DNA of 64,000 nucleotides from the NCBI GenBank assembly GCA_963377175.1, contig CAUJNA010002879.1, forward strand, positions 136,501 to 200,500. The letters are read 5' to 3'. The position numbers and the translations under genes are program-made. Each line of letters starts with the position of its first letter. The first letter of the stretch is position 1. This DNA is from Effrenium voratum. Lineage: Eukaryota > Sar > Dinophyceae > Suessiales > Symbiodiniaceae. The notes below the pieces were generated by a model. That model searched no databases. It had not been told where the DNA came from and saw nothing but the letters and a program-made list of their open reading frames with translations. This document shows, one piece after another, positions 1-9,344 of this stretch.

Positions 1-860
1 CCATAAACTGGTTTCGAGCCCACAGGCTCTGAGATAGTTCAGAGGGAGGTATTTTTTCTTTTTCTTTTTTTCCTCCGGGCATATCCCACTGAAAGTGTTC
101 CTTTGAGCAACGAGACTTAAAAAGCACGAAAGGTTCTCAATATCACCTTTGAAAGCTTATTGATGACCGCCTCCCGATTCTTCCAGGAAAGAAACATAGA
201 TGCAGCAAATTGGTGTAAGGGGCATGCAGTATTGGCGACTTTCAGAAGCGCAGCGAATGCGAAGCAAAGCTTTGTTGTCGTAGCATGACTCTGTCTTTGG
301 TCCATTACCTGCGATTGTGCTGGAGCGCTGCAGCTTCTTGTGCGGTGATCATGTTCGAGTCATTTTGTCCGACTTGGACTCCAACATCTCTGTCAACATC
401 TCTGTGTTGACTACTCTCCCGCAGATAAGCATGGAGCCCCAAAGACATCATGTTCAGAAGAATCAACTTTGCCCCCCCCTCCCCCGCCCCCTTGTGCTTT
501 CCATATGGCTTTGGCTCAAAACACCGGTACCAAAATGGAACCCTGGTAAGTGGAAACATGGACCAAAACCTGCGTAACCCCTCCTGTTTAATTTTGTGCC
601 ATACCCATTTACACTTGACTTTGATTCTCGGGCTGAACCCGAACAGCAAATTTGGAAACCCGAGCAAAACCGGCATACTGGGGATTCTCTTCACCATGGC
701 TCAAAATGTGACCCGACCAGGCTGATGGCCGACAGGCCGATTGAAGTTCCTGACACGGGGGTTTTTTGAACGAGCCTGTGCCAGAGGCCCTCGGGTTTTC
801 GGGATCGGATTGCGAACTTTGATGAATAGGAGGTGATTTTGTTTTGCCCCAAAGGGGGGA
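1..860. other. Leading non-coding stretch
   Basis: No gene is recognised. Bases 500-620 resemble the E family (Ala-tggctttggctcaaaac start, then alternating accaaaatgg and gtggaaacatgg motifs). A short open stretch at 320-440 reads CSFLCGDHVRV, faintly like the C..CG core of a TSP1 domain, and 775-835 reads SGSDCEL before a stop; both are too weak to call as exons. Confidence 0.3.
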
Positions 861-871
861 GTCTTGTTTTT

Positions 872-992
872 CTAGGTCCCCAGCTAGGTGCCCTTCTCTC
901 CCCTTTTTTGGTTGGGAGATTCGGTTCCCCTACTAAAATAGACTACAGAAAAAAGGGTACCCTTATTCTAACCTCTCTGCTGGAGGACCTAG
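872..992. mobile_element. Family A TIR element, copy A1
   Basis: A non-coding element of about 120 bases starts CTAGGTCC and ends GGACCTAG. It carries the family core TTCCCCTACTAAAATAGACTAC and a terminal CTGGAGGACCTAG. It is flanked by TTTT on both sides, read as a 4-base target-site duplication. There is no coding capacity, so it would be a non-autonomous, MITE-like or introner-like element. Confidence 0.8.
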
Positions 993-1362
993 TTTTGGAG
1001 GGTGACACCCACATGAATCAACCATGTGCTAGGCAAATGTCAGTACCCATGGTCTTTTTTTCTCTGTTTGTTCGTTGAGGCAAACAATAGCCTTGCACGC
1101 TTTGCTTTCACACCAGATTTGCGGATGTGCCAAAAGTAGGTCTTCAGACCTTTAAAGCGGGCCCCTAAAAAGGATGGCCATTTTGTTGCCCGTTCTGTCG
1201 GGAAGCCCATGTGTGGGCCCGTAGATGGATTCCACTGACTCACTTTGTGTTGAATCATTCACCAGCGGAATCCCGCTGCTACAAGGAGCACGTTGGCCCA
1301 CGTGCGTCTCAAAATGAGGGGCCCAAACAACGCTTGGTTTCCTTGGTTTGCTTTTACAACGT

Positions 1363-1478
1363 CTAGGTCCCCCAGTAGTGCCCTTCTCTCCCCTTTTTTG
1401 GTTGGGAGGGTCCCCTACTAAAATAGACTACCGAAAAAGTTGGTATCCTTATTCTAACCTCTCTACTGGAGGACCTAG
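1363..1478. mobile_element. Family A TIR element, copy A2
   Basis: It has the same ends and core as A1 (CTAGGTCCCCCAGTAG to CTACTGGAGGACCTAG). It lies in a local tandem duplication: the flank TCAAAATGAGGGGCCC..CTTGGTTTCCTTGG occurs three times around 1310-1675, so A2 and A3 were probably multiplied by segmental duplication rather than by independent insertion. Confidence 0.8.
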
Positions 1479-1516
1479 TCAAAATGAGGGGCCCAAACAA
1501 CGCTTGGTTTCCTTGG

Positions 1517-1635
1517 CTAGGTCCCCCAGTAGTGCCCTTCTCTCCCCTTTTTTTGGGGACGGTTCCCCTACTGAAATAGACTACCGAAAAAAAGGTTGGT
1601 ACCCTAAACCTTAACCTCTCTACTGGAGGACCTAG
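1517..1635. mobile_element. Family A TIR element, copy A3
   Basis: A near copy of A2 about 155 bases downstream, within the same tandem duplication. Full TIRs are present, and no clean target-site duplication can be assigned because of the duplication history. Confidence 0.8.
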
Positions 1636-1871
1636 TCAAAATGAGGGGCCCAAACAACGCTTGGTTTCCTTGGTTTGCCTTTTCAACCTTCCACTTGGTT
1701 AAGAATATTGTCATTTTCTCTCTTGTTTTTTAAAGGGAATCTATCACTACTAAAAATATGTTTTTTTTCCAGGGGACTTCAGCAAATGGAGGCAACACAA
1801 ATCCTCAAAAACCCAAAGCCGCAACATTTTACCTTGCCTTTAAGCAGTGCTCCGGATCGCCGATGCCTCAG

Positions 1872-1949
1872 GTGGACTGCTTGTGGGGCGCATGGTCTGA
1901 GTGGGGCGCTTGCTCCAAGTGCGGCGACCAGTCGCAGCCTCGGCTTCAG
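1872..1949 (+). CDS. TSP1 domain exon (first half of repeat)
   Basis: A 26-codon open segment begins directly after a CTCAG acceptor and reads VDCLWGAWSEWGACSKCG followed by DQSQPR. The spacing DC-x3-W-x2-W-x2-C-x2-CG is the classical start of a thrombospondin type-1 repeat (tryptophan ladder plus first cysteines). TSP1 domains are extracellular adhesion modules, and in alveolates they occur in surface and secreted proteins. The segment following an AG and the GC-rich codon use support an exon; the 3' end is uncertain. Confidence 0.65.
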
Positions 1950-2082
1950 CTGCCTCCAGACTGGGCATGTCCTGTTTTTGGAGTTGTTATATACCCTTTT
2001 TGCGTGTGGTTTTAAAAGAAACTAATCATAAAGTTATATGATTGCTTCAAATCATTATGGACCATATTTAGTGAACCTCAAA

Positions 2083-2127
2083 AGGTGCAATGATAGTGAG
2101 CCTGAAGCCGTAAAGTCATGTGGCTGT
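2083..2127 (+). CDS. TSP1 exon (C-terminal part of repeat)
   Basis: The segment reads RCNDSEPEAVKSCGC, matching the closing C....E...V..C..C part of a TSP1 repeat. It follows the WSEW exon at 1.87 kb in the correct order, so the two could complete one domain. A family E element begins at once downstream (GTGGGTCAAAACC), supplying a GT at the exon end. Confidence 0.5.
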
Positions 2128-2242
2128 GGGTCAAAACCAATGGTACCATTTTGGGGTAGGTGCACCACCCATTTTAGAACCTATTTTACTGGGGATTGGG
2201 ATGTTTGCTGGGGGTACGATTTGGCTTTTGACCCACAGCCAT
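2128..2242. mobile_element. Family E TIR element
   Basis: It starts GTGGGTCAAAACCAATGG and ends with TTTTGACCCACAGCCATG, an imperfect inverted repeat. The interior CACCACCCATTTTAGAACC matches the copy at 28.1-28.3 kb almost exactly. It sits directly between a TSP1 exon end and a J element, as an intron would. Confidence 0.6.
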
Positions 2243-2375
2243 GTGGTGGCTCCCAGCCATCCCCTTAACTTTTTAGCCTTTTAGTGTTTAGTGGTAGTTT
2301 CCGTATTTAACCCACTAAAAGCGAGTCACTTTTTGCGGGGGATCCGAAAATGGGCAGCCCAGTTCATTTGTTGGT
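2243..2375. repeat. Family J element
   Basis: A dispersed repeat containing GGTGGCTCCCAGCCATCC, then CTTTTTAGCCTTTTAGTG, and ending near GGGCAGCCCAG. Homologous copies lie at about 22.95 and 40.51 kb. Part resembles family C (TTTCC..ACTAAA..GTTA..TTTTGCGGGG), so J and C may be distant relatives. Confidence 0.55.
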
Positions 2376-2457
2376 TGAAATCAAGTGGTGGTTTCCACTA
2401 AACCCCCCAAAAAAGTGAAAAAAACTTTTCGCAGGGGTCGGTCAACAGCCACCGTAG

Positions 2458-2591
2458 GGAAACTCGTCCGGTCGGTCACGTGCCGGTTGGGCCGTAGGCG
2501 CTTCCGGCAGCGCGACATCCTGAAGCTGCCGAACCACTGCGGGCGCATGCCCTGCGCTCAAGCCGCGCGAGTTGGGCCCGAGTTGACCTTT
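2458..2591 (+). CDS. TSP1 exon (second half of repeat)
   Basis: After a CGTAG acceptor the frame reads SVTCRLGRRRFRQRD and then LPNHCGRMPC. This fits the TSP1 pattern C-S-V-T-C-x-x-G-x-R-x-R-x-R and a later C..C pair, although the expected GG is replaced by NHCG. GC content rises sharply relative to the flanks. The antisense frame is also open for 231 codons, judged a by-product of composition. Confidence 0.6.
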
Positions 2592-3224
2592 TGTCGCCCC
2601 TCTGGTCCATGTGTTGTTGTTTTTTTTGGTACTGGTACCCCTGCTTTGGTGGTTTTAAGGGAAACTGAAAGGAACCACGGCATTTTCGAGGGGTCCCCGA
2701 ACAAAAGACACACCCATTTTTTGCGGCTGGGAGTAAAAGGAGCGATGATGAAGGTACCGGAGGTTCCCTTACTTTTGCCTTATTTGTGAATTGTACCAGA
2801 GATACTTCCAACATGAAAGCCAGAGGAAAATCGCGTAGAAGCCCCGAGTCAGGTGCCACGTTGGTGGGGAGGGTACCGGCTTGACCTTGTACTTGCGAAA
2901 TATGTTTTTGTTTTGTTTTGACAGCCTCCGGACATTTGCGTATGATACTCAGGAACTGTTCCTTCGAATCCCTTCGCAGGGAACGCCCAGCATGGCTCAC
3001 ATTTTGCGAGAAGCGAATGTGTTCAACCCACTCGCACTTCTCACATCTCCATTTAAGTTGAGAACTCATCGGGTGACCTGTACCAAGCCTTGGTCTCATG
3101 AGGCTTGGAGCCAAGATAAAGGACACAAATACCTGGAGTCTCCTTCTGACCCGAAGCAAAGATAGGTCCATGTCCCCTTTCTTTTGGGCACTGTTGAACC
3201 AGGAATTAAACCCGTCCCAATATT
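2592..3224. other. Non-coding stretch with weak exon-like ORF
   Basis: Bases 2620-2790 hold a T/G-rich repeat with alternating GGTACC and TTTAAGGGAAAC motifs. An open frame from 2881 to 3165 includes DTQELFLRIPSQGTP, plausible as protein but matching nothing recognised. No TSP1 signature is visible. Confidence 0.25.
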
Positions 3225-3480
3225 AGGGGGGTGTTCGCTCGAAAAGTGGTCTGAATCCGCACTAAAAGAATCGGGACACCCCCGATCAAAATCAACCAGG
3301 GGTTTATTAATCCGGGGTTATCATGAATGACCAACCATTTTATCAACAAAAATGGGTAATGACCAACCATATCAATAGGGGGGTGTTACCCTCCAAAAGT
3401 GAACAATCCCCACTAAAACCAGGGACACCCCCATATTAATAAACAGGGGCCTATTAATAGGGGGTGTTCATTAATGACCA
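3225..3480. repeat. Family N inverted-repeat element(s)
   Basis: Blocks of GGGGGTGT..ACACCCCC and TTATTAAT alternate with ATGACCAACCAT. A related copy at 37.33-37.45 kb has clean ends GTTGACCCCG and CGGGGTCAAC. This copy looks like two overlapping or rearranged elements. Between it and the next element, 3541-3603 reads IQRCQPRVAKEATV then GDWSV, a very weak TSP1 candidate. Confidence 0.5.
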
Positions 3481-3617
3481 AGCGTTTTTTAAGGGTCATG
3501 GAGACTCATAGTTTCACTGCCAAACCTGTCGAAGATCCAGAGGTGCCAGCCACGAGTCGCCAAAGAGGCCACCGTCGAGAGATTTCAGCGCGGTGACTGG
3601 TCAGTGGCACCCGGACC

Positions 3618-4012
3618 CGAAACGGACATCAACATTCTGAGATTCAGGTCCAGCCACTTGTGAGGTGGTTCCCTAAGTTCCCTAGTAGCTAAGATGGCTA
3701 GAATTAGATTCATCGACATTCTTTTCTCCAGGATCCAACATGTCCAGTCCTGGGGAGGGGGAAGTAGATGGCACAGTTCCGCCCCAGGGCAGGGGCGCCT
3801 TTGGGGGTTGCACCTGGGACCAGAAAATGGACGTCCATTTCGGGTCCGGGACCCATTAACCCATTTTAGCAATTTTAGCTCATAGGCAACCGGGATCCTG
3901 GATAAAAAAAAAAGTCTATGAATCTAATTTTAGCAATTTTAGCTCATAGGGAACCACCTCACAAGTGGCTGGAACCTGAATCCCAGAATGTTGATCTCAA
4001 CATTCCGGGATT
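3618..4012. mobile_element. Foldback-type TIR element (family P)
   Basis: About 100 bases at the left (TCCAGCCACTTGTGAGGTGG..ATTAGATTCAT) are repeated inverted at the right (ATGAATCTAATTTTAG..CCACCTCACAAGTGGCTGG). The interior holds no coding sequence. Fragments of the same repeat (ACCACTTTTGAGGTGGTTCC) occur at 60.5 and 63.1 kb. Confidence 0.65.
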
Positions 4013-4592
4013 TAGGTTGGAGTATTACTCTGTAGACCTGTGGGATGCCCAAAATTTAGGCGATGGTTTTGGTGCGTTTTATCCCGGCCCAACGCTATTG
4101 CTCCTTATAATATAATATAAGGGACAACAACTTAAAAGCTCACTGTGGCAACAGCGTGCTAGTTGTTGCTGTTAACTGCAAAGGTGGCAAGTCCGTTGAC
4201 CTTTCAGCAGTGGAAAGGCACGTTTACTGTTATAACATTTGTTGAAATCGACCAGGCTTTGATTCATTGAATCAGTTTTGCCTGATTTGACATACACACC
4301 ATATGCGCTAGTCACATGGCGATTGAAGGAGGATAGGAAACATAGTGAGAGGCAACTCAGTCACTCCGAGTGCTGCGAGTAGCCCCTGGCCTTGTTTGGG
4401 GGACGTCTGAATTGTGACCTGGAAGCCCATCCCGGTCCCAGTCACTAGTCGATATCTTTGTTTCTGGTCGACAGGTTCCCTTTGTTTGCCATGCTCGTCC
4501 AAGCAAGGATGTGCAAGGAATCGGAATTTGCCGGCCCTTCAGCATTTGACTTTTTTAACTTATCTTCCATAGGAGTCACAGGCAATAGTCTT
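4013..4592. other. Non-coding stretch
   Basis: AT-richer DNA with a short TATAATATAATATAAG run. No repeat family, RNA gene or supported exon is seen. Confidence 0.3.
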
Positions 4593-4712
4593 CTAGGTCC
4601 CCCAGTAGTGCCCTTCTCTCCCCTTTTTTGGGGAAAGGGTTCCCCTACTAAAATAGACTACAGAAAAACAAATCAGGTACCCTTATTCCAACCTCTCTAC
4701 TGGAGGACCTAG
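4593..4712. mobile_element. Family A TIR element, copy A4
   Basis: Full CTAGGTCCCCCAGTAG / CTACTGGAGGACCTAG ends. TCTT flanks both sides as a 4-base target-site duplication, one of the clearest in the window. Confidence 0.85.
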
Positions 4713-4960
4713 TCTTGGTAGTCTACTTTGGGGGAGCCCAAATGTCCAAAAATCAAACTCGCGGGGAGCACCCAGTCCTGCCATGCCGATTTGTTTGGTG
4801 CTCAAATATGGCAGTGGTTGTCAAAAATGGGTTGCCCTGGGAAGTGGAAACATGGGTACCAAAACCTGTGGTGTTTGCTGGTGGGTTATTTTTGACCCAT
4901 TCCCAAATACTGTGGGTGTGCTCACTTGGATTGAGCTCTCACGGCATTTCCTTGGTCCAG

Positions 4961-5014
4961 GGTCTACTTGCGGCAAGGACTTTTTCAAGCCGCGCGGTGT
5001 GAGACCCCTTTTGG
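4961..5014 (+). CDS. TSP1 exon (C-x-TCG core)
   Basis: Directly after GGTCCAG the frame reads GSTCGKDFFKPRGVR. STCGxxFxKxRxVR matches the TSP1 core in which the second cysteine is followed by G and then basic layer residues. The open frame runs on in both directions, so exon limits are approximate. Confidence 0.45.
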
Positions 5015-5082
5015 CAGACGGACTACTTTTCCTTTTGAAAACGGGGCCGGTGCACCAAGCCATGTTTGAGCTTGAACACCCC

Positions 5083-5193
5083 CTGACTGCCAGTGGGTTG
5101 GATCTTTAGACTCTTTTTTTTGGAAATAAAGGTGTTTTCCACTAAACCCCCCAAAAGCTAAACTTTTTGCAGGGGGTCTCAACAGCAACCAAG
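5083..5193. mobile_element. Family C TIR element, copy C4
   Basis: It starts CCTGACTGCCAGTGGGTTGG and ends AACAGCAACCAAG, with the family interior GGATCTTTAGACTC..CACTAAACCCCCC..GTTTTTGCAGGGGGTC. The left end has diverged and no target-site duplication is clear. Its final AAG would serve as a splice acceptor for the next segment. Confidence 0.7.
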
Positions 5194-5275
5194 AAAAAAG
5201 CCGAGGGTTCTGCCAGCAGCGCCGCAGATCAAATCATGTGGACAAAATCCACGAGAACGAATCGATCGGCACCAG
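5194..5275 (+). CDS. Possible TSP1 exon
   Basis: Starting after the AAG end of a family C element, one frame reads SRGFCQQRRRSNHVDKIHE, resembling the Q-x-R-x-R-x-x-x-V layer of TSP1. A second frame is also open, so this is only a candidate. Confidence 0.3.
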
Positions 5276-5585
5276 TTGACATGGGTGGTGTTTAAGCAAT
5301 ACTCAAAAATAGTTTCATCCATCCCTAGTGTGAAGTGGACTTTCAGTCCAAGTGGTAATGATTGCTTAAAAACACGGCCGGCTTGAGATGATCACAAGAC
5401 ATCAACCTCTTCCATTTGGATACAAACATGTTGTGTTATTTTCCCCTGTTGGTTTTAAAGGGAATCTCTTACTACTGGAAATATGTTTTTTCCAGTCAGT
5501 GGACTTAAGCAAATGGAGGACCCGGTTTAAAGTTTATATAAACCTCTACGACAGTCTGAAGGAGTATAGCTACGCATCTGGGTCA

Positions 5586-5680
5586 TGACGACGAGAGGAA
5601 TCTGGCAGGTATCAAACTGCACGAGCCAATGCGAAAGGGACCGGCCCTCAGCTTCGCGCCTTTGCTTGGGCAATTTGTCA
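5586..5680 (+). CDS. TSP1 exon
   Basis: The frame reads IWQVSNCTSQCERDRPSAS followed by RLCLGNLS. This fits W-x2-S-x-C-T-x2-C-x3-R-x-S-x-S-R-x-C-x-G-x-L, that is nearly a whole TSP1 repeat in one exon. It is among the best matches in the window, with both core cysteines and the arginine layers present. The 5' boundary is not obvious. Confidence 0.65.
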
Positions 5681-5689
5681 CATAGGTTT

Positions 5690-6486
5690 TAAAGATTTGG
5701 TGTTTGACCTGGCACATATGTCCATGAGACACGAAAGACAAGTCGAAGCGGGGAATTGGGAGTTTCCTAATTTTTTCCAGCGTTGGTGACGTTTGAAAGG
5801 AAACCGGAAAAGTAATTCCCGACCATTCTGGAGGCAGGACACATGTTTTGAACAGGCCCTTGGTGCTGGCGAGCCGGCCACTTTTGGGCGAAACCCATAG
5901 AATGCCTTGCAAAGTAAGAGCGTAGGCAGTCTCCCTAACCCGAAATAAGCATGGGTCCATGACCAACCATTATTTTGGTAATGACCAACCATTTGTAAAG
6001 GGTCATGGAGACTCCAGGAACGTAGGCAGGAGAGAGCAGACAAGTAATTGAGTAGTCCTTGGGCGGGCCCATGTTCGCGAATCACAGACAACTTTCTGCA
6101 TTGGGTTCCCCATGTGGGGGAAGTCACTTCTTGACGAAGTACTTATATGGGAGTCAGCCACTTCGGTCTCGCAGAAACGGCTGTTTACCTTACTCGGCGT
6201 TTTTGGGATCGGTGGTTTGGATTTGAACCTGGTTCTTGCAGAGGGTAAAAGGAAGCCCCGCAACCGAACCACCCGGCCCCAAACCAACTGGAAGGAAGCA
6301 TAGGTGTCCTGTTTGCTTGATTTGGTGGTTCAATTAACTACCAGGGCCATCTATTTTCCATCAAAAAGGACACCTATGCCACTTCCCTTTTGAAGACTGG
6401 TAGCTCCTCCAAACCACCAAACCACCAAGGGGTAAGGTGAATCCCTACCAGTTTGCACTAACTAGGAAGTTGAACCACGCGGACCG
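5690..6486. other. Intron-like stretch with D fragment
   Basis: Contains a degraded family D piece (ATGACCAACCATT..GGGTCATGGAGACTCCAGG at 5960-6020). Around 6150-6250 a frame reads WDRWFGFEPGSCRG and ends at a GTAAAAGG donor-like site, a weak TSP1 candidate. From 6300 to 6450 imperfect inverted pieces (GGTGTCC..GGACACC) suggest another small element. Confidence 0.3.
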
Positions 6487-6590
6487 CCCGAGTTCAACTT
6501 CTGCGTGTGGAAGCCTTGGACCTCCTGGAGTGGGCGCGACACCCGGCGAGCGAGTGAGCGAGTGGGGGGATGGGGGCCGGGGGGGACTTT
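6487..6590 (+). CDS. TSP1 exon (tryptophan ladder)
   Basis: The frame reads FNFCVWKPWTSWSGRDTRR and continues ASERVGGWGPGGT. The three evenly spaced tryptophans after a cysteine (C-x-W-x2-W-x2-W) are diagnostic of TSP1, although the following cysteines are missing, so the repeat is divergent or the exon ends early. It is locally very GC-rich compared with its flanks. Confidence 0.55.
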
Positions 6591-6895
6591 GTAGCCTTCC
6601 ATTTGGTGAAATGAATATTTGTTTTATTTTCCCCTGTTGGTTTTAAAGGGAATCGATTTCACTACTGGAAATATTTTCTCATTTTCTTCCAGGGGACTCA
6701 AGCAAATGGAGGTAGCACTCCGGGTACACAGCTTTTCGCCCATGAAGTGTTTATTTTCAATTGGTACCCTCACTTGTTGTATTTGAAGGCAGAATTACCT
6801 CCGGCCAGTTTGAAGTGAGTCTCCAAGCCAAGCACTGACCGGGGTGAGTGCAGATGGTTTGTTTTTTCCTCCATTTTTGATTGACACCGTACTGC

Positions 6896-6960
6896 GGATG
6901 GCAAAATGCACTCTTCACAGGTGTACAACTCGTGCCCGCCATGGATTTCGGCCATGGGGA
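6896..6960 (+). CDS. Possible TSP1 exon
   Basis: One frame reads AKCTLHRCTTRARHGFRPWG, similar to the C-x3-C-x2-R-x-R core of TSP1. Another frame is open as well, and boundaries are unknown. Confidence 0.35.
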
Positions 6961-7086
6961 TTTAGGATCTCAAGTTTGTTTGTTTGTTTGGATCTCAAGG
7001 ATTTTTCGGATTTTGGCAATTTGTTTACTTATTTTTTCGGGGACCCACAGTCACCTGGTTGGTTGTCCTTTTAGTTCCCCTGAAAA

Positions 7087-7235
7087 ACCACCCCCTACTC
7101 CATTTACCCACTTTTTCTAGTTGGTACTGTGGAAAAACCGATCGGGTCTCCATTGTAAATACCGCTCCCTTTTTTAGTAGAGGGCCGACAAATCATACCT
7201 AAAAAAGGCATCGGGTATTTGGAGGTTACGGGGGC
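7087..7235. mobile_element. Family M element
   Basis: Contains CCCCCTACTCCATTTACCCAC at the left, the family interior TCCATTGTAAATACCGCTCCC and TTTAGTAGAGGGCCGACA, and GGTATTTGGAGG at the right. Related copies lie at 8.3, 12.4, 12.6, 12.84, 13.3, 41.7 and 58.0 kb. Confidence 0.6.
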
Positions 7236-7294
7236 AGCCAAGAGCGGTAGCCTCCAACGACACGAAGCGCATCGCGTGCGCGGCATCCGCTGAG

Positions 7295-7380
7295 GTGCAG
7301 CAACCCCTGCGGCCCGGCGACACGACTCCGGGAGCGGTCCCTAGGCCGGAGCGGCCGGAGCGAGTCAGCCGGGGTTGACG
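7295..7380 (+). CDS. TSP1 exon (CSNPCG core)
   Basis: After a GCTGAG acceptor the frame reads CSNPCGPATRLRERSLGRSG. C-S-x-P-C-G followed by alternating arginines (R-L-R-E-R) is a standard TSP1 core. It closely parallels the CGNPCDGP exon at 27.3 kb, which also follows an AG|G boundary. A W-rich first half should be in the preceding exon. Confidence 0.6.
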
Positions 7381-7653
7381 GGTGCGAAACGGGACGCGCG
7401 ACTTTTTTGTGGAGATTTGTGCCGTGTTTTTTTGCGGTTTTAAGGGGAGCCACCCAAAGTTGGGGGACAAGGGGAAAAGTCTTTGTTGGAGTTGGTACTT
7501 CTTTTTTTTTGCGGTTTTAAGGGGAAACCACAAGCACTCCCCCTAAAAATGGCACACCCAAAAGGACCCCTGTTGCCACGAGCTTTCCCTAATTTTGATT
7601 TAGGCTCAAACATCGCATTTTCGTGGCTTCTCAAAAGGGTTTTCGATTGAGCG

Positions 7654-7800
7654 TTGGGGCTGGATGGTTCAAGTTGGAAACTGACTGTCGCAGGCTTGGT
7701 GATGGACGAGCCCCACCAATACCTCTTCAAGGCGCGCCTGGATGGGGCATGGGACGAGACATGCCGAGGGCTTACCTTCGCGATTCGGTTCTATGAACTG
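7654..7800 (+). CDS. Possible TSP1 exon
   Basis: An open frame includes DGAWDETCRGLTFAIRF, similar to W-x-x-T-C-x-G-x-x-x-x-x-R. Upstream residues (EPHQYLFKARL) resemble no TSP1 part, so the true exon may cover only the 3' half. Confidence 0.4.
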
Positions 7801-7804
7801 GCTG

Positions 7805-7905
7805 CGATAGGGAGTGAGAAATGGGGTATGAGCCCAGGGTTCCCTTAAAGGAAGCCATAGGGGATGGTTTTTCCAGGGGTCATTCCGTCATTCCCTGAGC
7901 ACCAG
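7805..7905. repeat. Family R element
   Basis: Dispersed repeat with GGAGTGAGAAATGGGG at the left, an interior GGTTCCCTTAAAGGAAGCC, and CATTCCCTGAGCACCAGCAAG at the right. Homologues lie at 43.23-43.33 and 43.69-43.79 kb. Confidence 0.55.
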
Positions 7906-8002
7906 CAAGCTTGTTGTTTGTCATTCGTGATAGGTTTCTGATGTGTCACTTTAGTGGGCCAAACAAGTTAATCAAGCTCGGACGGGGTGAGGGGGCAAGG
8001 AG

Positions 8003-8235
8003 GTGTTCATGAACAGTAATATGATTTTTATTGGGGAACCACGTCCAATGCGGTTTCTGGACATGAATCCCCAAGTAGCGTCCACCAAACTTCCCAGAAT
8101 TAGCTCCCCTTTTTGCATTTGTTGTTTGCTTTTTTGGAGTTTTGTTTGTTTTCCACTAACCAGGCAAAAGCTTGTTTTTTTGCGGGTGTCCGAAATCCAG
8201 CCAAGCAAAGGGTCGATGGTTTTCAGTTTTTGGGG
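8003..8235. repeat. Family S-like repeat
   Basis: CCCAGAATTAGCTCCCC..TTTTGGAG..TTTCCACTAACCAGGC is shared with copies at 26.45, 42.24, 46.04 and 51.23 kb. The left part (GGACATGAATCCCC) is shared with 42.06, 50.93 and 63.17 kb. Bases 8240-8300 read MCTRTPEPGRRPLEP, a weak TSP1 candidate. Confidence 0.45.
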
Positions 8236-8301
8236 AGGGCAGAAGGGACCAGGAGGTCCAATGTGCACTCGTACTCCTGAACCGGGAAGACGACCCCTGG
8301 A

Positions 8302-8445
8302 ACCTCCAAATAACCGGCCTTTTTCTAGGGTATTTTTTGGGGAAAGCCTATCGGTTTTTCAAGGTAAACACCTCCTTTTTTTTAGTAGAGGGTTGACATG
8401 ATACCCTTAAAAAAAAAGTGGGTATTGGGTGTAAGGGCTACGTTT
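8302..8445. mobile_element. Family M element
   Basis: Interior TTTAGTAGAGGGTTGACATG and right end GGGTATTGGGTGTAAGGG match the family. The left end (CCTCCAAATAACC) is degraded. It directly precedes a TSP1-like exon. Confidence 0.6.
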
Positions 8446-8520
8446 GGCTGTTTATCCTTTGGAACTGGCAGGGATGTCGACTCACAGTTGCCTCGGACGC
8501 CGGGAAAATGAATCGGGCAC
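8446..8520 (+). CDS. TSP1 exon
   Basis: The frame reads LWNWQGCRLTVASDAGKMNR, matching W-x-W-x-G-C-x-x-T-x-x-S-x-G-x-x-x-R, the TSP1 start and core but with a valine in place of the second cysteine. It lies between an M element and a B element, which would form its flanking introns. Confidence 0.45.
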
Positions 8521-8536
8521 CCTGACTTTGTAGGTT

Positions 8537-8752
8537 CCTGGCACCCCGTATGGCTGTTTTTTTTCCGGTCAAACTCCCGTATTTGGCCGTATTTGCCCGT
8601 ACGGCCATGATTTTTCGGTCATTTGCGTAAATCACACGTATGAAACCCATATTTTTTTCGACATGGTGTTGAAAAAAAAACGTATAAAACTGTATGGCCA
8701 TTTGTTCGGTCAAAGGCGTATGACCAAAAAAAACGGCCATATGGGGTCCCAG
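8537..8752. mobile_element. Family B TIR element, copy B1 (inverted orientation)
   Basis: It begins CCTGGCACCCCGTATGGC and ends GCCATATGGGGTCCCAG. The interior is built of nested palindromic words (CCGTATTTGGCCGTATTTG, TTTTTCGGTCATTTGCG). It is flanked by GTT on both sides, a 3-base duplication. Removing GTT plus the element would be a GT..AG excision restoring the target exactly. Confidence 0.8.
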
Positions 8753-8850
8753 GTTGGTTTGAATGACCGGGAGATAAAGCGCCCACCACGTCCTGATGTT
8801 TGACAAAGCTGGTATGGGAAACGCGTCGCATCATTCTTGGTAAACTATAA

Positions 8851-8952
8851 CTTGACTGCTATTGGGTTGGATCTTTAGACTCTAACTTTTTGGGTTTTCC
8901 ACTAAACCCCAAAAAAGTTAAAGTTTTTGCAGGGGGGTCAACAGCAACCAAG
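8851..8952. mobile_element. Family C TIR element, copy C1
   Basis: Ends are CTTGACTGCTATTGGGTTGG and GTCAACAGCAACCAAG. ATAA on both sides is a perfect 4-base target-site duplication. Confidence 0.85.
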
Positions 8953-9229
8953 ATAATGCGGTGGACATGACCCCCCCCTCCCAATTCTGGGGTCACTCAT
9001 AATTTGCCAAAATCAGGGATTCGAGTCCCTATGAAAGGAAACTTCCTGGTCGCAACTCCCTTGTACAATCTCGGAAGGATCGGGTAGGAAAAAGCAGCGG
9101 GGAGCCAAGCTGCTCGGTTTCCTTCCGTGTCCTTTTGAAAACAAAACAACGCCAACGCGTCAAGAGAACTTTGCCAAGGCCGGAGCCATGGACTATAGCA
9201 ACTGGCAGTTCTGGATTCCCTTCAGCATG

Positions 9230-9344
9230 CTTGTTGTTGGGAAACATTTCTTCCATTTTTGCTTATTGTGGTTGAGTGGTTGAAAGCCAACCACTTAACT
9301 GCTAAAAAAAGAGAATTGTTGCTCCCCTTCCAACGTCAACCAAG
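9230..9344. mobile_element. Family K TIR element, copy K1
   Basis: Starts CTTGTTGTTGGGAAACATTT and ends CCTTCCAACGTCAACCAAG. Instead of a short target-site duplication it is flanked by a longer direct repeat, ATAGCAACTGG-AGTTCTGG-ATTCCC, with one mismatch. Confidence 0.7.

Noticed and set aside
2476..3171. 231-codon minus-strand ORF
   Set aside because: It is antisense to a TSP1 exon and runs through dispersed-repeat DNA; no domain found.
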